The notes: generated from the letters alone by a model not told the origin. Shown: positions 33,923 to 45,309, numbered from the stretch's first letter. The stretch is DNA of 64,000 bases from VXNE01 sp965200505 (GCA_965200505.1 OZ241343.1:930001-994000), one strand, 5' to 3'. Numbers and translations are program-made.

Positions 33923-35530
33923 ATGAACCGCTCATGGAGCATCGTCGCCTGCGGCTTGGCCGCGCTGCTGGCGGCACCGATCGTCGTCGTGCTGTTCGCG
34001 TTCGCCGCGCCGGCCGGCGACGCTTGGCCGCATCTCAGGCAAACGGTGTTGCCGGACTACATCGTCAACACGGTGGTGCTCATCGTGGCGGTGGGGGCGC
34101 TGGCGGCCCTCATCGGGGTGGCCACGGCCTGGACGGTGGCCACCCGCGAGTTTCCCGGCCGCCGGGTGCTCTCCTGGGCGCTGGTGTTGCCACTCGCGGC
34201 ACCGGGGTACGTCACGGCCTATGTCTATACGGATCTGCTGGAGTTCGCCGGGCCGCTGCAAACGGCGTTGCGCGACGCCGGTTGGGATGGAGCGCTGCCG
34301 CCCATCCGCTCCCTCGGCGGCGCCGCGCTGGTGCTGGGCTGTGTTCTCTACCCATACGTTTACCTCCTGGCCCGCGCCGCCTTCGCAACGCAGGCCGGCG
34401 CGCTCTTCGAGGCGGCGCGGGTGCTTGGGGCAAGGCCGGCGCGAGCGTTCACCAACATCGCCCTGCCGGTCGCCCGCCCGGCCATCGTTGGGGGCGTGGC
34501 CCTTGCCATGATGGAGGCAGTGGCGGATTACGGCGTCGTGGAATACTTCGGCGTCGCCACCTTCACCACCGGCATCTTCCGCACCTGGTTCGCCATGGGC
34601 GACCGTGGCGCGGCGCTGCAACTGGCCGCTTGGCTGTTCTCGGTGTCCGCCATCTTGATCTTGGCCGAGCGCGCCGCCCGCCGCGGCCGCGTGGGCAACC
34701 CGCTGGGGCGCAGCGCCGCGGCAACGCCAGTGGCGCTCAATGGTTGGCGCGCCGCAATGGCCACCATCGGTTGCTCGTTGCCGGTGGTGCTCGGCTTCCT
34801 CGTGCCGCTTGCCAGCCTCGCCCGCTATGCGCTGCTCGTCGGCGATCCGCTGTTGGGCCGTGGCTTCGGGAACTTCGTGGGCGCCAGTGCCGGCGTGGCC
34901 GGCGCGAGTGCGCTGCTCGCCATCGTCTTGGCATTGACGCTCGCCTATGCCGAGCGCCTGAGCCGCAGCCCCGTCACGGCCCTCGCCGTCCGCACGGCGA
35001 CCCTCGGCTACGCCCTGCCCGGCGCCATGCTGGCGGTTGGCTTGCTGGTGCCCCTCACCGCCCTCGACAAGTCGCTGGCGCGTTGGCTCAACGCCCACTT
35101 CGACCTAGGCGTGGGCCTCCTGCTCACCGGCACCATCGCCGCACTGGTGTTCGCCCACGTGGCGCGATTCCTCACCGTGGCCTACAACGCCTGCCACAGT
35201 GGCCTCGAGAAGATCCACCTGCGGTTGGACGACGCGGCGCGGAGCCTCGGCGCCGGGCCCGGGCGGGCGCTGCGTGAAGTGCATGTGCCGTTGATGCGCG
35301 GCGCCGTGGCGAGCGGCATCCTGTTGGTGTTCATCGACGTGATGAAGGAACTGCCGGCCACGCTCATTCTGCGGCCGTTCAATTTCGAGACATTGGCCAC
35401 GCGAACCTATCGGCTCGCTTCGGACGAGCGCCTCGCGGAGGCTTCCACGGCCGCCCTCACCTTGCTGTTGCTGGGCGTGGCGCCAGCCATTCTGCTGGCC
35501 GTGTCGAACACGCGCCGGCATGGCGGTTGA
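33923..35530 (+). CDS. fbpB: Ferric iron ABC transporter, permease
   Basis: 535 residues, a fused double permease with about 12 membrane helices and two EAA-type loops: EAARVLGARPARAFTNIALP in the first half and DDAARSLGAGPGRALREVHVP in the second. This duplicated architecture is normal for FbpB/HitB. Divergent from fbpC rather than in the usual binding protein-permease-ATPase order. The ATG at 33923 is the natural start. Confidence 0.93.
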   Translation: MNRSWSIVACGLAALLAAPIVVVLFAFAAPAGDAWPHLRQTVLPDYIVNTVVLIVAVGALAALIGVATAWTVATREFPGRRVLSWALVLPLAAPGYVTAYVYTDLLEFAGPLQTALRDAGWDGALPPIRSLGGAALVLGCVLYPYVYLLARAAFATQAGALFEAARVLGARPARAFTNIALPVARPAIVGGVALAMMEAVADYGVVEYFGVATFTTGIFRTWFAMGDRGAALQLAAWLFSVSAILILAERAARRGRVGNPLGRSAAATPVALNGWRAAMATIGCSLPVVLGFLVPLASLARYALLVGDPLLGRGFGNFVGASAGVAGASALLAIVLALTLAYAERLSRSPVTALAVRTATLGYALPGAMLAVGLLVPLTALDKSLARWLNAHFDLGVGLLLTGTIAALVFAHVARFLTVAYNACHSGLEKIHLRLDDAARSLGAGPGRALREVHVPLMRGAVASGILLVFIDVMKELPATLILRPFNFETLATRTYRLASDERLAEASTAALTLLLLGVAPAILLAVSNTRRHGG

Positions 35531-35544
35531 GCCGGCGCCGGCGG

Positions 35545-35748
35545 CTAAGGCTCGCGTGCGTCGCCGCTCTCTTCGCGGTCGCCACTTTCTTCGCGAATGC
35601 GGCGATAAATCTCTTCCCGATGCACGGGAATTTCGCGTGGCGCCTTGATGCCTAGATGCACCTGATTGCCTTTGACGCTGAGCACGGTCACGGTCACATC
35701 GTCGCCAATCATGAGCGTCTCGCCCGTCCGCCGAGTAAGAATAAGCAC
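35545..35748 (-). CDS. csrA: Carbon storage regulator CsrA/RsmA
   Basis: 67 residues with the CsrA core: LILTRRTGETLMIGDDVTV, VKGNQVHLGIKAPREIPVHREEIY. GTG at 35748 gives the standard MLILTRR start and follows AAGGGGG; longer frames are wrong. The C-terminus carries a short Glu/Ser/Asp repeat (EESGDREESGD). CsrA binds GGA motifs in mRNA leaders to control translation. Position after lysC/alaS is conserved in gammaproteobacteria. Confidence 0.96.
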   Translation of the reverse strand: MLILTRRTGETLMIGDDVTVTVLSVKGNQVHLGIKAPREIPVHREEIYRRIREESGDREESGDAREP

Positions 35749-36092
35749 GGCACCCCCTTGTGATGCGTTCCGGGCGTCCATTCCCGATTTGGGCGCACTG
35801 GTGGCGACTGCCCGCCAGCCCTAAAGCGCTAGCCGGCCGAGCGTCGCCAACAACCGATGGGACAGACGCGAACGCCTGCCGGGGCCGCGTTGGCGCTTCG
35901 CGCCATCGGCCACCCCCCGTGGCCGCGGCGCATCCAAGCCGACATCCCCGCAACGATCGCTTGGACGCTTGCGCACCCACGCGACCCACCCCATGTCTTG
36001 GCCGCTATTGTGACGCAGGCGAGCGCAAAACGCACACTCGCCCGCCGTCGGTTTGCGCTGCGGCACCCAAAAACGCGGCACCACGCGCTGGT
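35749..36092. other. Intergenic region between lysC and csrA
   Basis: 344 bp with no supported gene. It must contain the csrA promoter if csrA is not read through from lysC. Short GC-rich inverted runs are present (for example GGCGCTTCGCGCC), none with a T-tract. No tRNA is found here, although a serine tRNA follows csrA in some relatives. Confidence 0.6.
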
Positions 36093-37325
36093 TCAGCCGC
36101 TTTGACCGCCGCTGCCAGCCAAGCCAAAGGCGCCGTGGACGGCTCGCGCCGCCAGTTCCATGTAGCGCTCCGCCACGATGACGGAAATCTTGATCTCCGA
36201 GGTGGAGATCATCTCGATGTTGATGTTCTCCGCCGCCAACGCATCGAACATCCGCGTGGCGACGCCGGCGTGGGAACGCATGCCCACGCCCACCACGGAC
36301 ACCTTGGCGATGCGGTCGTCACCGATCACGGCGCGCACACCCAAGCCGTCCCGCATCGGTTCGAGCAGCTCGAGGGCCCGCTCATAGTCGCCGCGCTTCA
36401 CGGTGAAGGTTAAGTCCGCCGAACCTTCCACGCTGACGTTCTGCACGATCATATCGACTTCGATGCCGGCCTCGGCGATCGGCCCCAGAATCCGCGACGC
36501 TGTGCCGGGCGCGTCCGGCACCCCCAGCAGCGTGAGCTTGGCTTCGTCCCGGGAGTGAGCGATGCCAGACACCAAGGGCTCTTCCATGCTTCCTTCCTCC
36601 GTCGTGATGAGGGTGCCCGGCCCGTCGTCGAAGCTCGACAGCACCCGCAATGGCATCGCGTACTTGCCGGCGAACTCCACCGCACGCGGGTGCAGCACCT
36701 TGGAGCCCAGGCTGGCCAACTCCAGCATTTCCTCGAAGGTGGCGACATCGAGGCGCACGGCGTCCGGCACGATGCGCGGGTCTGCCGTGAAGACGCCGGG
36801 CACGTCCGTATAGATGCGACATTCATCCACGCCGAGGGCGGCTGCCACGGCCACCGCGGTGGTGTCGGAACCGCCGCGGCCCAACGTCGTCACGTCGCCG
36901 GCCGCGTCGATGCCTTGGAAGCCGGCGATCACGGGCGTGACGCCGGCGTCGAGGTCGGCCAGCAAGGCCTCTACCTCCACCTGTTCGATGCGCGCCCGGG
37001 TGTGGGCGCGGTCCGTGCGGATGGCCACTTGCGAGCCGAGGTAGGACTTGGCCGGAAACCCACGCTCGATGAGCGCCATCGCCAAGAGCGCGATCGTCAC
37101 CTGTTCGCCGGACGCGAGCAACACATCCCGTTCGCGTGGATCCGGGCGGCCGGCCATGCATTGGGCCAAGCCTTCAAGCCGATCCGTCTCGCCGCCTATC
37201 GCCGACAACACCACCGCCACTTGGTGGCCGGCGGTCAGCGTCCGTGCCACGCGGTCCGCGGCCGCGAGGATGCGCTCGGCATCCGCCAGCGACGTGCCGC
37301 CGTACTTGTGGACGTAGCGGGCCAC
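36093..37325 (-). CDS. lysC: Aspartate kinase
   Basis: 410 residues, the monofunctional single-chain type. It phosphorylates aspartate at the entry of the lysine/threonine/methionine pathway. The kinase domain begins HKYGGTSLAD and includes GRGGSDTTAVAVAAAL and TDVPGVFTADPRI. Two C-terminal ACT domains follow (LTLLGVPDAPGTASRI; VSVVGVGMRSHAGVATRMF) and should bind lysine or threonine for feedback control. Start is GTG at 37325. It lies 6 nt after alaS. Confidence 0.96.
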   Translation of the reverse strand: MARYVHKYGGTSLADAERILAAADRVARTLTAGHQVAVVLSAIGGETDRLEGLAQCMAGRPDPRERDVLLASGEQVTIALLAMALIERGFPAKSYLGSQVAIRTDRAHTRARIEQVEVEALLADLDAGVTPVIAGFQGIDAAGDVTTLGRGGSDTTAVAVAAALGVDECRIYTDVPGVFTADPRIVPDAVRLDVATFEEMLELASLGSKVLHPRAVEFAGKYAMPLRVLSSFDDGPGTLITTEEGSMEEPLVSGIAHSRDEAKLTLLGVPDAPGTASRILGPIAEAGIEVDMIVQNVSVEGSADLTFTVKRGDYERALELLEPMRDGLGVRAVIGDDRIAKVSVVGVGMRSHAGVATRMFDALAAENINIEMISTSEIKISVIVAERYMELAARAVHGAFGLAGSGGQSG

Positions 37326-37331
37326 TAGCGT

Positions 37332-39950
37332 TCAGCCGGCGCGGGCCTGCACCCAGTCCGCCACGGACGCGAGGGCCGCCGGCAACGCCTCTGGACGGTC
37401 GCCACCGCCGGCGCGCGCCATGTCGGGGCGCCCGCCGCCACGGGCGCCGACCTGCTTGCCGACGAAGGCGATCACGTCGCCGGCCTTGAACCGATGCGTC
37501 AAATCCGGGGTGACGCCGGCGATGAGATTGACGCGCCCGGCGTCGGCTTGGCCCAGCACGATGACGGCGCTGCCCAAGCGATCCTTCAAGCTGTCCAAGG
37601 TGGCGAGGAGCGCCTTGCCATCACCGCGCACTTGGGCGCCCAGCACTTTCACACCGGCCACCGCCTGCGCTTGAGCGGCCAAGGCGGTGCCTTCGGCCTG
37701 CGCCAAGCGGCGCTGCATGGCCTCCACTTCCTTCTCCAGAGACTTCGCGCGCGCCGCGAGGGCCCCCACGGCTTGGGCGGATTCCAACCGCGCCGCTTTG
37801 ACGACGCCGGCAATCGCTGCCAGTTCGCCCTCGGCTGCCTGGAAGTGGGCGAGGGCCGCGGCGCCCGTGACGGCTTCCAAGCGCCGCACCCCGGCCGCGA
37901 TGCCGCCCTCCGAGACGATGGCGAACGAGCCGATGTCGCCGGTGCGCTGCACATGGGTGCCGCCGCACAGTTCGACGGAGTAACCATCGCCCATGGTGAG
38001 CACGCGCACTTGGTCGCCGTACTTCTCGCCGAATAGGGCGATGGCGCCTTGGTCGATGGCGTCCCGATACGCCATGAGCTCCGTGACGACGGGCGAGTTC
38101 TCGCGGATGCGGTCATTCACTTCCACCTCGATGGCGCGCAATTGCGGTGCAGTCACGGCCTCGTTGTGGGCAAAGTCGAAACGCAGGCGATCCGCGGCCA
38201 CCAGCGAGCCCTGCTGCGTCACGCCATCGCCCAACGCGCGTCGCAACGCCGCGTGCAGGAGGTGCGTCGCCGAATGGTTGAGCGCGATGGCGCGGCGGCG
38301 CTCCGCCTCCACCCGCGCCACCACGGCTTGGCCGACGCGCAAGGCGCCGCTGGCGACCGCGCCTCGATGCAGGTGCTGATCGCCGCTCTTGGTCACGTCG
38401 GTGACGGCGAAGCGGCCGCTCTCTCCGACCAGCTCGCCGGCATCCCCGACCTGGCCGCCGGCCTCGGCATAGAACGGCGTCCGGTCGAGAACGGCGATGC
38501 CTTGTTCACCGGCTTCGAGCAGCTCCGCCTTCTCGGGGCCGGCCGCGGTGGAGCGATACAGGGCCAACACCGCGGCCGCGCCGTCCAAAGCGTCGTAGCC
38601 TTCGAAGCACACCGCCGAATCCACCTCGACGCGCTGTGCATCGCTGGCCGAGAACTGCGCCGCCCCTTGCGAACGCGCCCGCTGCGCCGCCATCTCCGCG
38701 TCGAAGCCGGGCATGTCCAATGCCACGCCGCGCTCCCTTGCCACATCGGCGGTGAGATCAGTGGGAAAACCGAAGGTGTCGTACAACTCGAAGACGACGG
38801 CGCCGGGCAGCTGGCCATCGGCCAAGCCATCCAAGGCGCGGGTCAACCGCTCCATGCCGCGCGCCAAGGTGTCCGCGAACCGCTCCTCCTCGGCGAGCAG
38901 CGCGTTCTCGATGTGGCGCCGCCGTTCATCGATGCGCGGATAGGCGGCGCCCATCTGCTCGGCAAGCGGCGCCACCAAGCGGTGGAAGAACGGCTCCCTC
39001 AAACCCAGCCGATGACCGTGGCGCAAGGCGCGGCGCACGATGCGGCGCAGCACGTAGTTGCGCTCGCCGTTTCCCGGCAGAACGTCCTCGGCGATGAGGA
39101 AGGCGGCGGCGCGGATGTGGTCCGCGATGACGCGCAAGGAGGCGTTGCCAAGCATCTCGCCGGCGTCGCGGAGACCGGCCAAGCCCCCGGCGCTCAGAAC
39201 CAGGCTCTTGAGCGGATCCACCTCGTAATTCGCGAGCACGCCCTGCACGAGGGCGGCGGTGCGCTCAAGGCCCAAGCCGGTGTCGATGCCGGGCTGCGCG
39301 AGCGGTGCCAGTTCGCCGTCTGGCTGGCGGTCGAATTGCGGAAACACCAAGTTCCAGAACTCCAGGAAGCGGTCTCCATCTTCCTCCGCCGAGCCGGGTG
39401 GGCCGCCGGCCACGCTCGGCCCTTGGTCGTAGAAGAGCTCGGTGTTGGGGCCGCAGGGGCCCGTCTCGCCCATCGCCCAGAAGTTGTCTGGATGGTCGAT
39501 CACGCGCTCGGGCGCCAAGCCGATCTTCTTGGTCCACAAGGCGCGCGCCTCGGCGTCCGTCGGATGGACCGTCACCCACAGGCGCTCCTTGCCCCACTGG
39601 AGCGTTGTGGTGACGAACTCCCAAGCCCAGGCGATGGCTTCTTCCTTGAAATAGTCGCCGAAGCTGAAGTTGCCGAGCATCTCAAAGAGCGTGTGGTGAC
39701 GCGCGGTGTAGCCGACGTTCTCCAAATCGTTGTGCTTGCCGCCGGCGCGCACGCAGACCTGGCAGGAGGCCGCCCGCTTGAAGCCAAGGTCTTCACGCCC
39801 CGCCAAGGCGTCCTTGAACTGCACCATGCCGGCGTTGGTGAAGAGCAGCGTGGGATCATTCGCCGGCACAAGGCCGCTTGACGGCACCACTTGATGGCCG
39901 CGGGCGCGAAAGAACTCGAGGTACGCGGAGCGAACATCCGCCGTTTGCAT
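37332..39950 (-). CDS. alaS: Alanine-tRNA ligase
   Basis: 872 residues, full length. Class II catalytic domain with FTNAGMVQFKDA and GPCGPNTELFYD; editing domain with NHSATHLLHAAL (HxxxH) and the zinc/editing Cys in ELCGGTH; C-Ala domain ending in GARGGGRPDMARAGG. ATG at 39950 is the natural start. It lies between recX and lysC. Confidence 0.97.
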   Translation of the reverse strand: MQTADVRSAYLEFFRARGHQVVPSSGLVPANDPTLLFTNAGMVQFKDALAGREDLGFKRAASCQVCVRAGGKHNDLENVGYTARHHTLFEMLGNFSFGDYFKEEAIAWAWEFVTTTLQWGKERLWVTVHPTDAEARALWTKKIGLAPERVIDHPDNFWAMGETGPCGPNTELFYDQGPSVAGGPPGSAEEDGDRFLEFWNLVFPQFDRQPDGELAPLAQPGIDTGLGLERTAALVQGVLANYEVDPLKSLVLSAGGLAGLRDAGEMLGNASLRVIADHIRAAAFLIAEDVLPGNGERNYVLRRIVRRALRHGHRLGLREPFFHRLVAPLAEQMGAAYPRIDERRRHIENALLAEEERFADTLARGMERLTRALDGLADGQLPGAVVFELYDTFGFPTDLTADVARERGVALDMPGFDAEMAAQRARSQGAAQFSASDAQRVEVDSAVCFEGYDALDGAAAVLALYRSTAAGPEKAELLEAGEQGIAVLDRTPFYAEAGGQVGDAGELVGESGRFAVTDVTKSGDQHLHRGAVASGALRVGQAVVARVEAERRRAIALNHSATHLLHAALRRALGDGVTQQGSLVAADRLRFDFAHNEAVTAPQLRAIEVEVNDRIRENSPVVTELMAYRDAIDQGAIALFGEKYGDQVRVLTMGDGYSVELCGGTHVQRTGDIGSFAIVSEGGIAAGVRRLEAVTGAAALAHFQAAEGELAAIAGVVKAARLESAQAVGALAARAKSLEKEVEAMQRRLAQAEGTALAAQAQAVAGVKVLGAQVRGDGKALLATLDSLKDRLGSAVIVLGQADAGRVNLIAGVTPDLTHRFKAGDVIAFVGKQVGARGGGRPDMARAGGGDRPEALPAALASVADWVQARAG

Positions 39951-39991
39951 TGGCTCGGGGCCCGGCAAGGGGCATGGGGCAAAACCGCCGA

Positions 39992-40479
39992 TTATACGGG
40001 CTGGCCGGCCTCCGAACCGGACGCGACGCGATAGGCGATGTCGGCCGGGTAGCCGCGCATGGACAGGAACCGTGTGCGCCGGCCGCATTCCTCCGCATCC
40101 ACTGGCGGAGCGGCGCCAAAGCGCTTGGCGAGCGCCGCGCGGGCACGTTCAAACCAGAACTCGGCGGCTTGGCTGAGGGCGCCCTCGATGAGGGCGTCCG
40201 TCACGCCGCGCGCCAAGAGCTCGGCGCGGATTTTCGCCGGCCCTTGGCCGCGCTCGATGCGGCTTCGCACGAAGCTCTCGGCGAAACGTTCGTCCGACAG
40301 CAGGCCGCGCTGCGCGAGCCCCTCCACCACGGCCCGCACCGTGGCGTCGTCGCCGTTGCGCAAGAGCTTGCGCTTGAGCTCCAGCGCCGAGTGTTCGCGC
40401 CGGGCGAGCAACTTGAGGGCCCGCCCGGTCAGCGCGGCGGCGTCATCCTGCGCGGCCGCCGCGGCGCGGCGGGGCCAAC

Positions 40480-40483
<4 letters not shown>
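39992..40483 (-). CDS. recX: Regulatory protein RecX
   Basis: 163 residues of three-helix repeats typical of RecX, with LARREHSALELKRKLL and LAQRGLLSDERFAESFVRSR. RecX caps and limits RecA filaments. GTG at 40483 overlaps the recA stop (GTGA), so the two are translationally coupled. Start by coupling is secure. Confidence 0.93.
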
Positions 40484-41568
<1,085 letters not shown>

Positions 41569-41604
41569 TCGATTCTCCTCGGCGGGAAGCCGCCACTTCC
41601 GTTA

Positions 41605-41625
41605 CTGTACATACATTCATATCAG
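41605..41625. promoter_or_regulatory. Possible LexA/SOS box upstream of recA
   Basis: The sequence CTGTACATACATTCATATCAG has a perfect CTGT half-site but a weak partner compared with CTGT-N8-ACAG. Its position, about 40 bp before the recA ATG, is right for SOS control. It is also within the mutS upstream region. Confidence 0.4.
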
Positions 41626-41812
41626 GGTGCAAGTACACCTGATGCCCAAGCCGGCGCGATGGCATGGCGCCCACCGGCCACCGAACGGGGTGGCGAAACC
41701 AGCGCGCCCACTTCGGCCGCGAACTGGTCTCTGCCCGCGTTCGTTGTGACAGAATAGCGCGGCCAAGGCCGCTCCGGGCGCTTTTCAGCGATATCCCACG
41801 CGAGTTTCAGCA

Positions 41813-44434
41813 TTGTCTCAAGACCGACCCTTCTCCCTCGCTCCCGCCACCGCCGCCAGCGCCTCGCACACCCCCATGATGCAGCAGTACCTGCGCATCA
41901 AGGCCGATCACCCAGACGCCCTGCTGTTCTATCGCATGGGGGATTTCTACGAGCTGTTCCACGCGGATGCCGAGGAGGCATCGCGGCTCCTCGACATCAC
42001 CCTGACGGCGCGCGGGCGCTCTGGGGGACGCCCCATTCCCATGTGCGGGGTGCCGTTCCACAGCTTGGACGGCTACTTGGGCCGGCTTCTGAAACTGGGC
42101 CGGGCCGTGGCCATCTGCGAACAAATCGGCGACCCCACCGCCAGCACCGGCCCGGTGGAACGCAAGGTGACGCGGGTGGTGACGCCGGGCACATTGGCGG
42201 AAGACGGGCTGCTCGACGCGGATCGCGAGAGCGTTCTCGCCGGTGTGCATGGGGACGGCGGTGGCTGGGGCCTGAGCTGGCTCAACCTATCCTCCGGTGA
42301 GTTCCGCATCCGCGATTGCGAGACGGCCGCCGCCCTCGCCACCGAATTGACCCGCATCGGCGCCGCCGAGGTGGTGCTCGCCGAGGATGCGGACATCGAC
42401 CTCGCACAACCCGTCAAGCGCCGCCCCGCCCTCGACTTCGACGCGGACTTGGGGGCGCGTTACCTGCTGGATCACTTCGGCACCCGTGACCTCGCCGGCT
42501 TCGGCATCGAGCGGGTGACGGCCGCGGTGCAAGCCGCGGCGGCGGTGCTGCGCTATGCGCGGGAAGCGCGTTGCCAAGCCTTGGACTACATCGACGCGCT
42601 CAAGCGGTCGGCGGCGGACGAGCACATCGCCTTGGACGCGGCCACCCGCCGCAACCTGGAAATCGACGCCCGGCTCGACGGCACAAGCGGTGCCGGCACA
42701 CTCTACGGCGTGCTCAACGCCACCGCCACGCCGATGGGCGCCCGGCGGCTCAAGGCGTGGTTACACGCCCCCCTGCGCGACGCAGCCCGGGTGCGGCGGC
42801 GGCAACAAGCCGTGGCGGCGCTCAAGGACGGCGGCGCCATTGAGGAGCTCCCCCGCCACTTGCGCGCGGTGGGAGACTTGGAGCGCATCCTCACCCGCAT
42901 CGCGCTCGGCAACGCCTCACCGCGGGACTTGGGACGGCTGCGCCTGGGCTTGGAGGCGTTGCCCAGCATCGTCGCTGTGGTGTCAAGCCTCGATGCCCCA
43001 GCGTTGGCCAGCCGGTTTCAGGCGCTGCCGGACTTCGCCGCGGAAACCGACTTGCTGCGCCGCGCCATCGTGCCCGAGCCGCCGGCGGTGGTGCGCGAAG
43101 GCGGCGTGATCGCCCGCGGCTACGACGCCGAGCTGGACGCCCTGCGCGACCTCACCGAGAACGCCAGCGGCTTCTTGAGCGACCTTGAATCCCGCGAGCG
43201 GCAACGCACCGGCGTCGCCAACCTCAAGGTCGGCTACAACCGCATCCACGGCTACTACATCGAGCTGCCCCGCAGCGCCGCGGCGGCCGCCCCCGCGGAC
43301 TTCGTCCGCCGGCAGACGTTGAAGAACGCCGAGCGTTACATCACCCCGGAGCTCAAACGCTTCGAGGACGACGCGCTGACCAGCCACGCCCGCGCCCTGA
43401 AGCGCGAACGGCACCTTTACGAAGCGTTGCTGGCGCGGCTCAACGAATCCGGCGCCGCGCTGCGCGACGCGGCCGACGGGCTGGCCACCTTGGATGTGCT
43501 GGTGGCCTTCGCGGCCCGCGCCGAGCGGTGGCGGCTCACCTGCCCGCGCTTGAGCGACACCCCGGGCATCCACATCGAGGCCGGGCGGCACTTGGTGGTG
43601 GAAGCGGAATCTGAGGCGGCGTTCGTGCCCAACGATCTGGCCTTGGGCGAGGGGCGCCGGATGCTCATCGTCACGGGCCCCAACATGGGCGGCAAATCGA
43701 CCTACATGAGGCAGACGGCGCTCATCGTGCTGCTCGCCTGGACCGGCTGCTTCGTGCCGGCGGCGGCCGCCGAGATCGGCCCCATCGACCGCATCTTCAC
43801 CCGCATCGGCGCCGCGGACGACTTAAGCGGCGGGCGCTCCACCTTCATGGTGGAAATGACGGAGACCGCCAACATCCTCCGCAACGCCACGGCCGAGAGC
43901 TTGGTGCTGCTCGACGAGATCGGGCGCGGCACCAGCACCTACGACGGCTTGGCGCTCGCGTGGGCGGCGGCGCGGCACCTGGCCCTGAACCTGCGCGCCT
44001 TCACGCTGTTCGCCACCCATTACTTCGAGTTGACCGCGCTGCCGACGGAGCTGGACGGCGTGGCCAACGTTCATCTGGACGCCGCCGAATACCGCGGCGA
44101 GGTGGTGTTCCTGCATGTCGTGCGCGAAGGCCCCGCCAGCCAGAGCTACGGGGTGCAGGTGGCGAAGCTGGCCGGTGTGCCCACCGAGGTGCTGGAGCAG
44201 GCCCGCGCGCGGCTCAAGGAATTGGAGGCAACCCATGCGGCCAGCGCGGCGCAGGCGGACTTGTTCCTGGCACCGACGTCGGCCGATGGCCCGGCCCAAG
44301 CGCCGGCACCGCCCCCGGACCCGCTGCGCGAACGGTTGGCCGACGTGCAGGTGGATGACTTAACGCCCCGCCAAGCCTTGGAGCTGGTGTTCGACTTGCG
44401 GCAGCTAGCCGCCGAAGAGCCATCCGAGGACTAG
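41813..44434 (+). CDS. mutS: DNA mismatch repair protein MutS
   Basis: 873 residues. N-terminal mismatch-binding motif GDFYELF (FYE) follows TPMMQQYLRIK; the C-terminal ATPase has GPNMGGKSTYMRQTA, the Walker B region VLLDEIGRGT and the STYDGLALAWA segment. TTG at 41813 is the only start that leaves the usual residues before HTPMMQQY; ATG at 41875 would trim them. Convergent with the GIY-YIG nuclease gene. Confidence 0.97.
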   Translation: MSQDRPFSLAPATAASASHTPMMQQYLRIKADHPDALLFYRMGDFYELFHADAEEASRLLDITLTARGRSGGRPIPMCGVPFHSLDGYLGRLLKLGRAVAICEQIGDPTASTGPVERKVTRVVTPGTLAEDGLLDADRESVLAGVHGDGGGWGLSWLNLSSGEFRIRDCETAAALATELTRIGAAEVVLAEDADIDLAQPVKRRPALDFDADLGARYLLDHFGTRDLAGFGIERVTAAVQAAAAVLRYAREARCQALDYIDALKRSAADEHIALDAATRRNLEIDARLDGTSGAGTLYGVLNATATPMGARRLKAWLHAPLRDAARVRRRQQAVAALKDGGAIEELPRHLRAVGDLERILTRIALGNASPRDLGRLRLGLEALPSIVAVVSSLDAPALASRFQALPDFAAETDLLRRAIVPEPPAVVREGGVIARGYDAELDALRDLTENASGFLSDLESRERQRTGVANLKVGYNRIHGYYIELPRSAAAAAPADFVRRQTLKNAERYITPELKRFEDDALTSHARALKRERHLYEALLARLNESGAALRDAADGLATLDVLVAFAARAERWRLTCPRLSDTPGIHIEAGRHLVVEAESEAAFVPNDLALGEGRRMLIVTGPNMGGKSTYMRQTALIVLLAWTGCFVPAAAAEIGPIDRIFTRIGAADDLSGGRSTFMVEMTETANILRNATAESLVLLDEIGRGTSTYDGLALAWAAARHLALNLRAFTLFATHYFELTALPTELDGVANVHLDAAEYRGEVVFLHVVREGPASQSYGVQVAKLAGVPTEVLEQARARLKELEATHAASAAQADLFLAPTSADGPAQAPAPPPDPLRERLADVQVDDLTPRQALELVFDLRQLAAEEPSED

Positions 44435-44453
44435 GCACCACTAGCAGCCGTTC

Positions 44454-44469
44454 AGAAGCGAACGCTTCT
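44454..44469. terminator. Short palindrome in the mutS/nuclease convergent gap
   Basis: AGAAGCG, AA, CGCTTCT: a perfect 7-bp inverted repeat 20 bp after the mutS stop. It has no T-run on either side, so termination activity is uncertain. Confidence 0.35.
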
Positions 44470-44496
44470 CCGCAACCCTTCGAGCCGGCGGGGAGG

Positions 44497-45309
44497 TCAG
44501 TTGCTGTTGAAGCCGAATTCTTTCTTCCGCGTCAACAGGACATCCTTCCAGAACCCCTCGCGGCGGATAACTTCCGGATCCGGCGTCCCGAACGGGAAGC
44601 ACTCCAGCAGCGTGTAGCGGAAGTTCGCTCTGGGATAGGTCGGGTCTCGCTTAACCAACCCGCGGAGTTGCTTGTTGCCGCCATGACCGGAGTGCGCGTA
44701 CTCGGCCCAACGCCCCCAGATCCCTTCTTCGCCGTACGCGGAACCGACATACCGCTTGCCGGTCGCCGCGCCGGTGATGAGATACACCCCGTTCACATGA
44801 GATAGCGCGGATCTCCAGTCAGGCCGTTGGCGGGCCACCAGGTTCTCGAGCTCCGGAAAGGTGAGATCGATGCTCTGGTACCCTGGGAAATCCCGCCCCG
44901 AGAAGGGCTCCCGGAGAACTTCTGCGACTTCGAGCGACTCGTAGTGATTCTCGAACTTGACTCCTCGCCTGAGCCGCCCTCGGATGTAGTCTGACTTGAG
45001 TTTCAGTCGGCCGATGAACGGTTTGCCCCGCGAAGTCAGCTCCACCTCGTAGCGGTCACTGTGGCGAGCAATCACTCGGAAGACACCACCGAAGAGCCAG
45101 ATGTCCCTCTCCCGATAGAAGTCCATGACCGAGAAGATGTAGGGACGGTTGAAGTCGTTACGGTGCTGGCGATACTCCTGCCATCCTTGCCAGTCCTCTG
45201 GATTTCGGACCCAGACATCCAGAGGCTGTTGTTTGCCGTTGTTGACGGCGAAGTGGAGTTTGTACTCGCGCAAATCGGCCATCGGCCAGATGTCCTTGAG
45301 CAAGATCAT
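44497..45309 (-). CDS. GIY-YIG domain nuclease
   Basis: 270 residues. The C-terminal half has the GIY-YIG signature as GVYL (about 174-177) and YVGS (187-190) followed by the catalytic Arg in WGRWAEY. The N-terminal 160 residues are not a family I can name; a domain of DNA or substrate recognition is likely. The ATG at 45309 overlaps the upstream 87-codon ORF (ATGA). It interrupts the usual mutS-fdxA neighbourhood, suggesting acquisition. It could be a restriction-like or repair nuclease. Confidence 0.75.
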   Translation of the reverse strand: MILLKDIWPMADLREYKLHFAVNNGKQQPLDVWVRNPEDWQGWQEYRQHRNDFNRPYIFSVMDFYRERDIWLFGGVFRVIARHSDRYEVELTSRGKPFIGRLKLKSDYIRGRLRRGVKFENHYESLEVAEVLREPFSGRDFPGYQSIDLTFPELENLVARQRPDWRSALSHVNGVYLITGAATGKRYVGSAYGEEGIWGRWAEYAHSGHGGNKQLRGLVKRDPTYPRANFRYTLLECFPFGTPDPEVIRREGFWKDVLLTRKKEFGFNSN

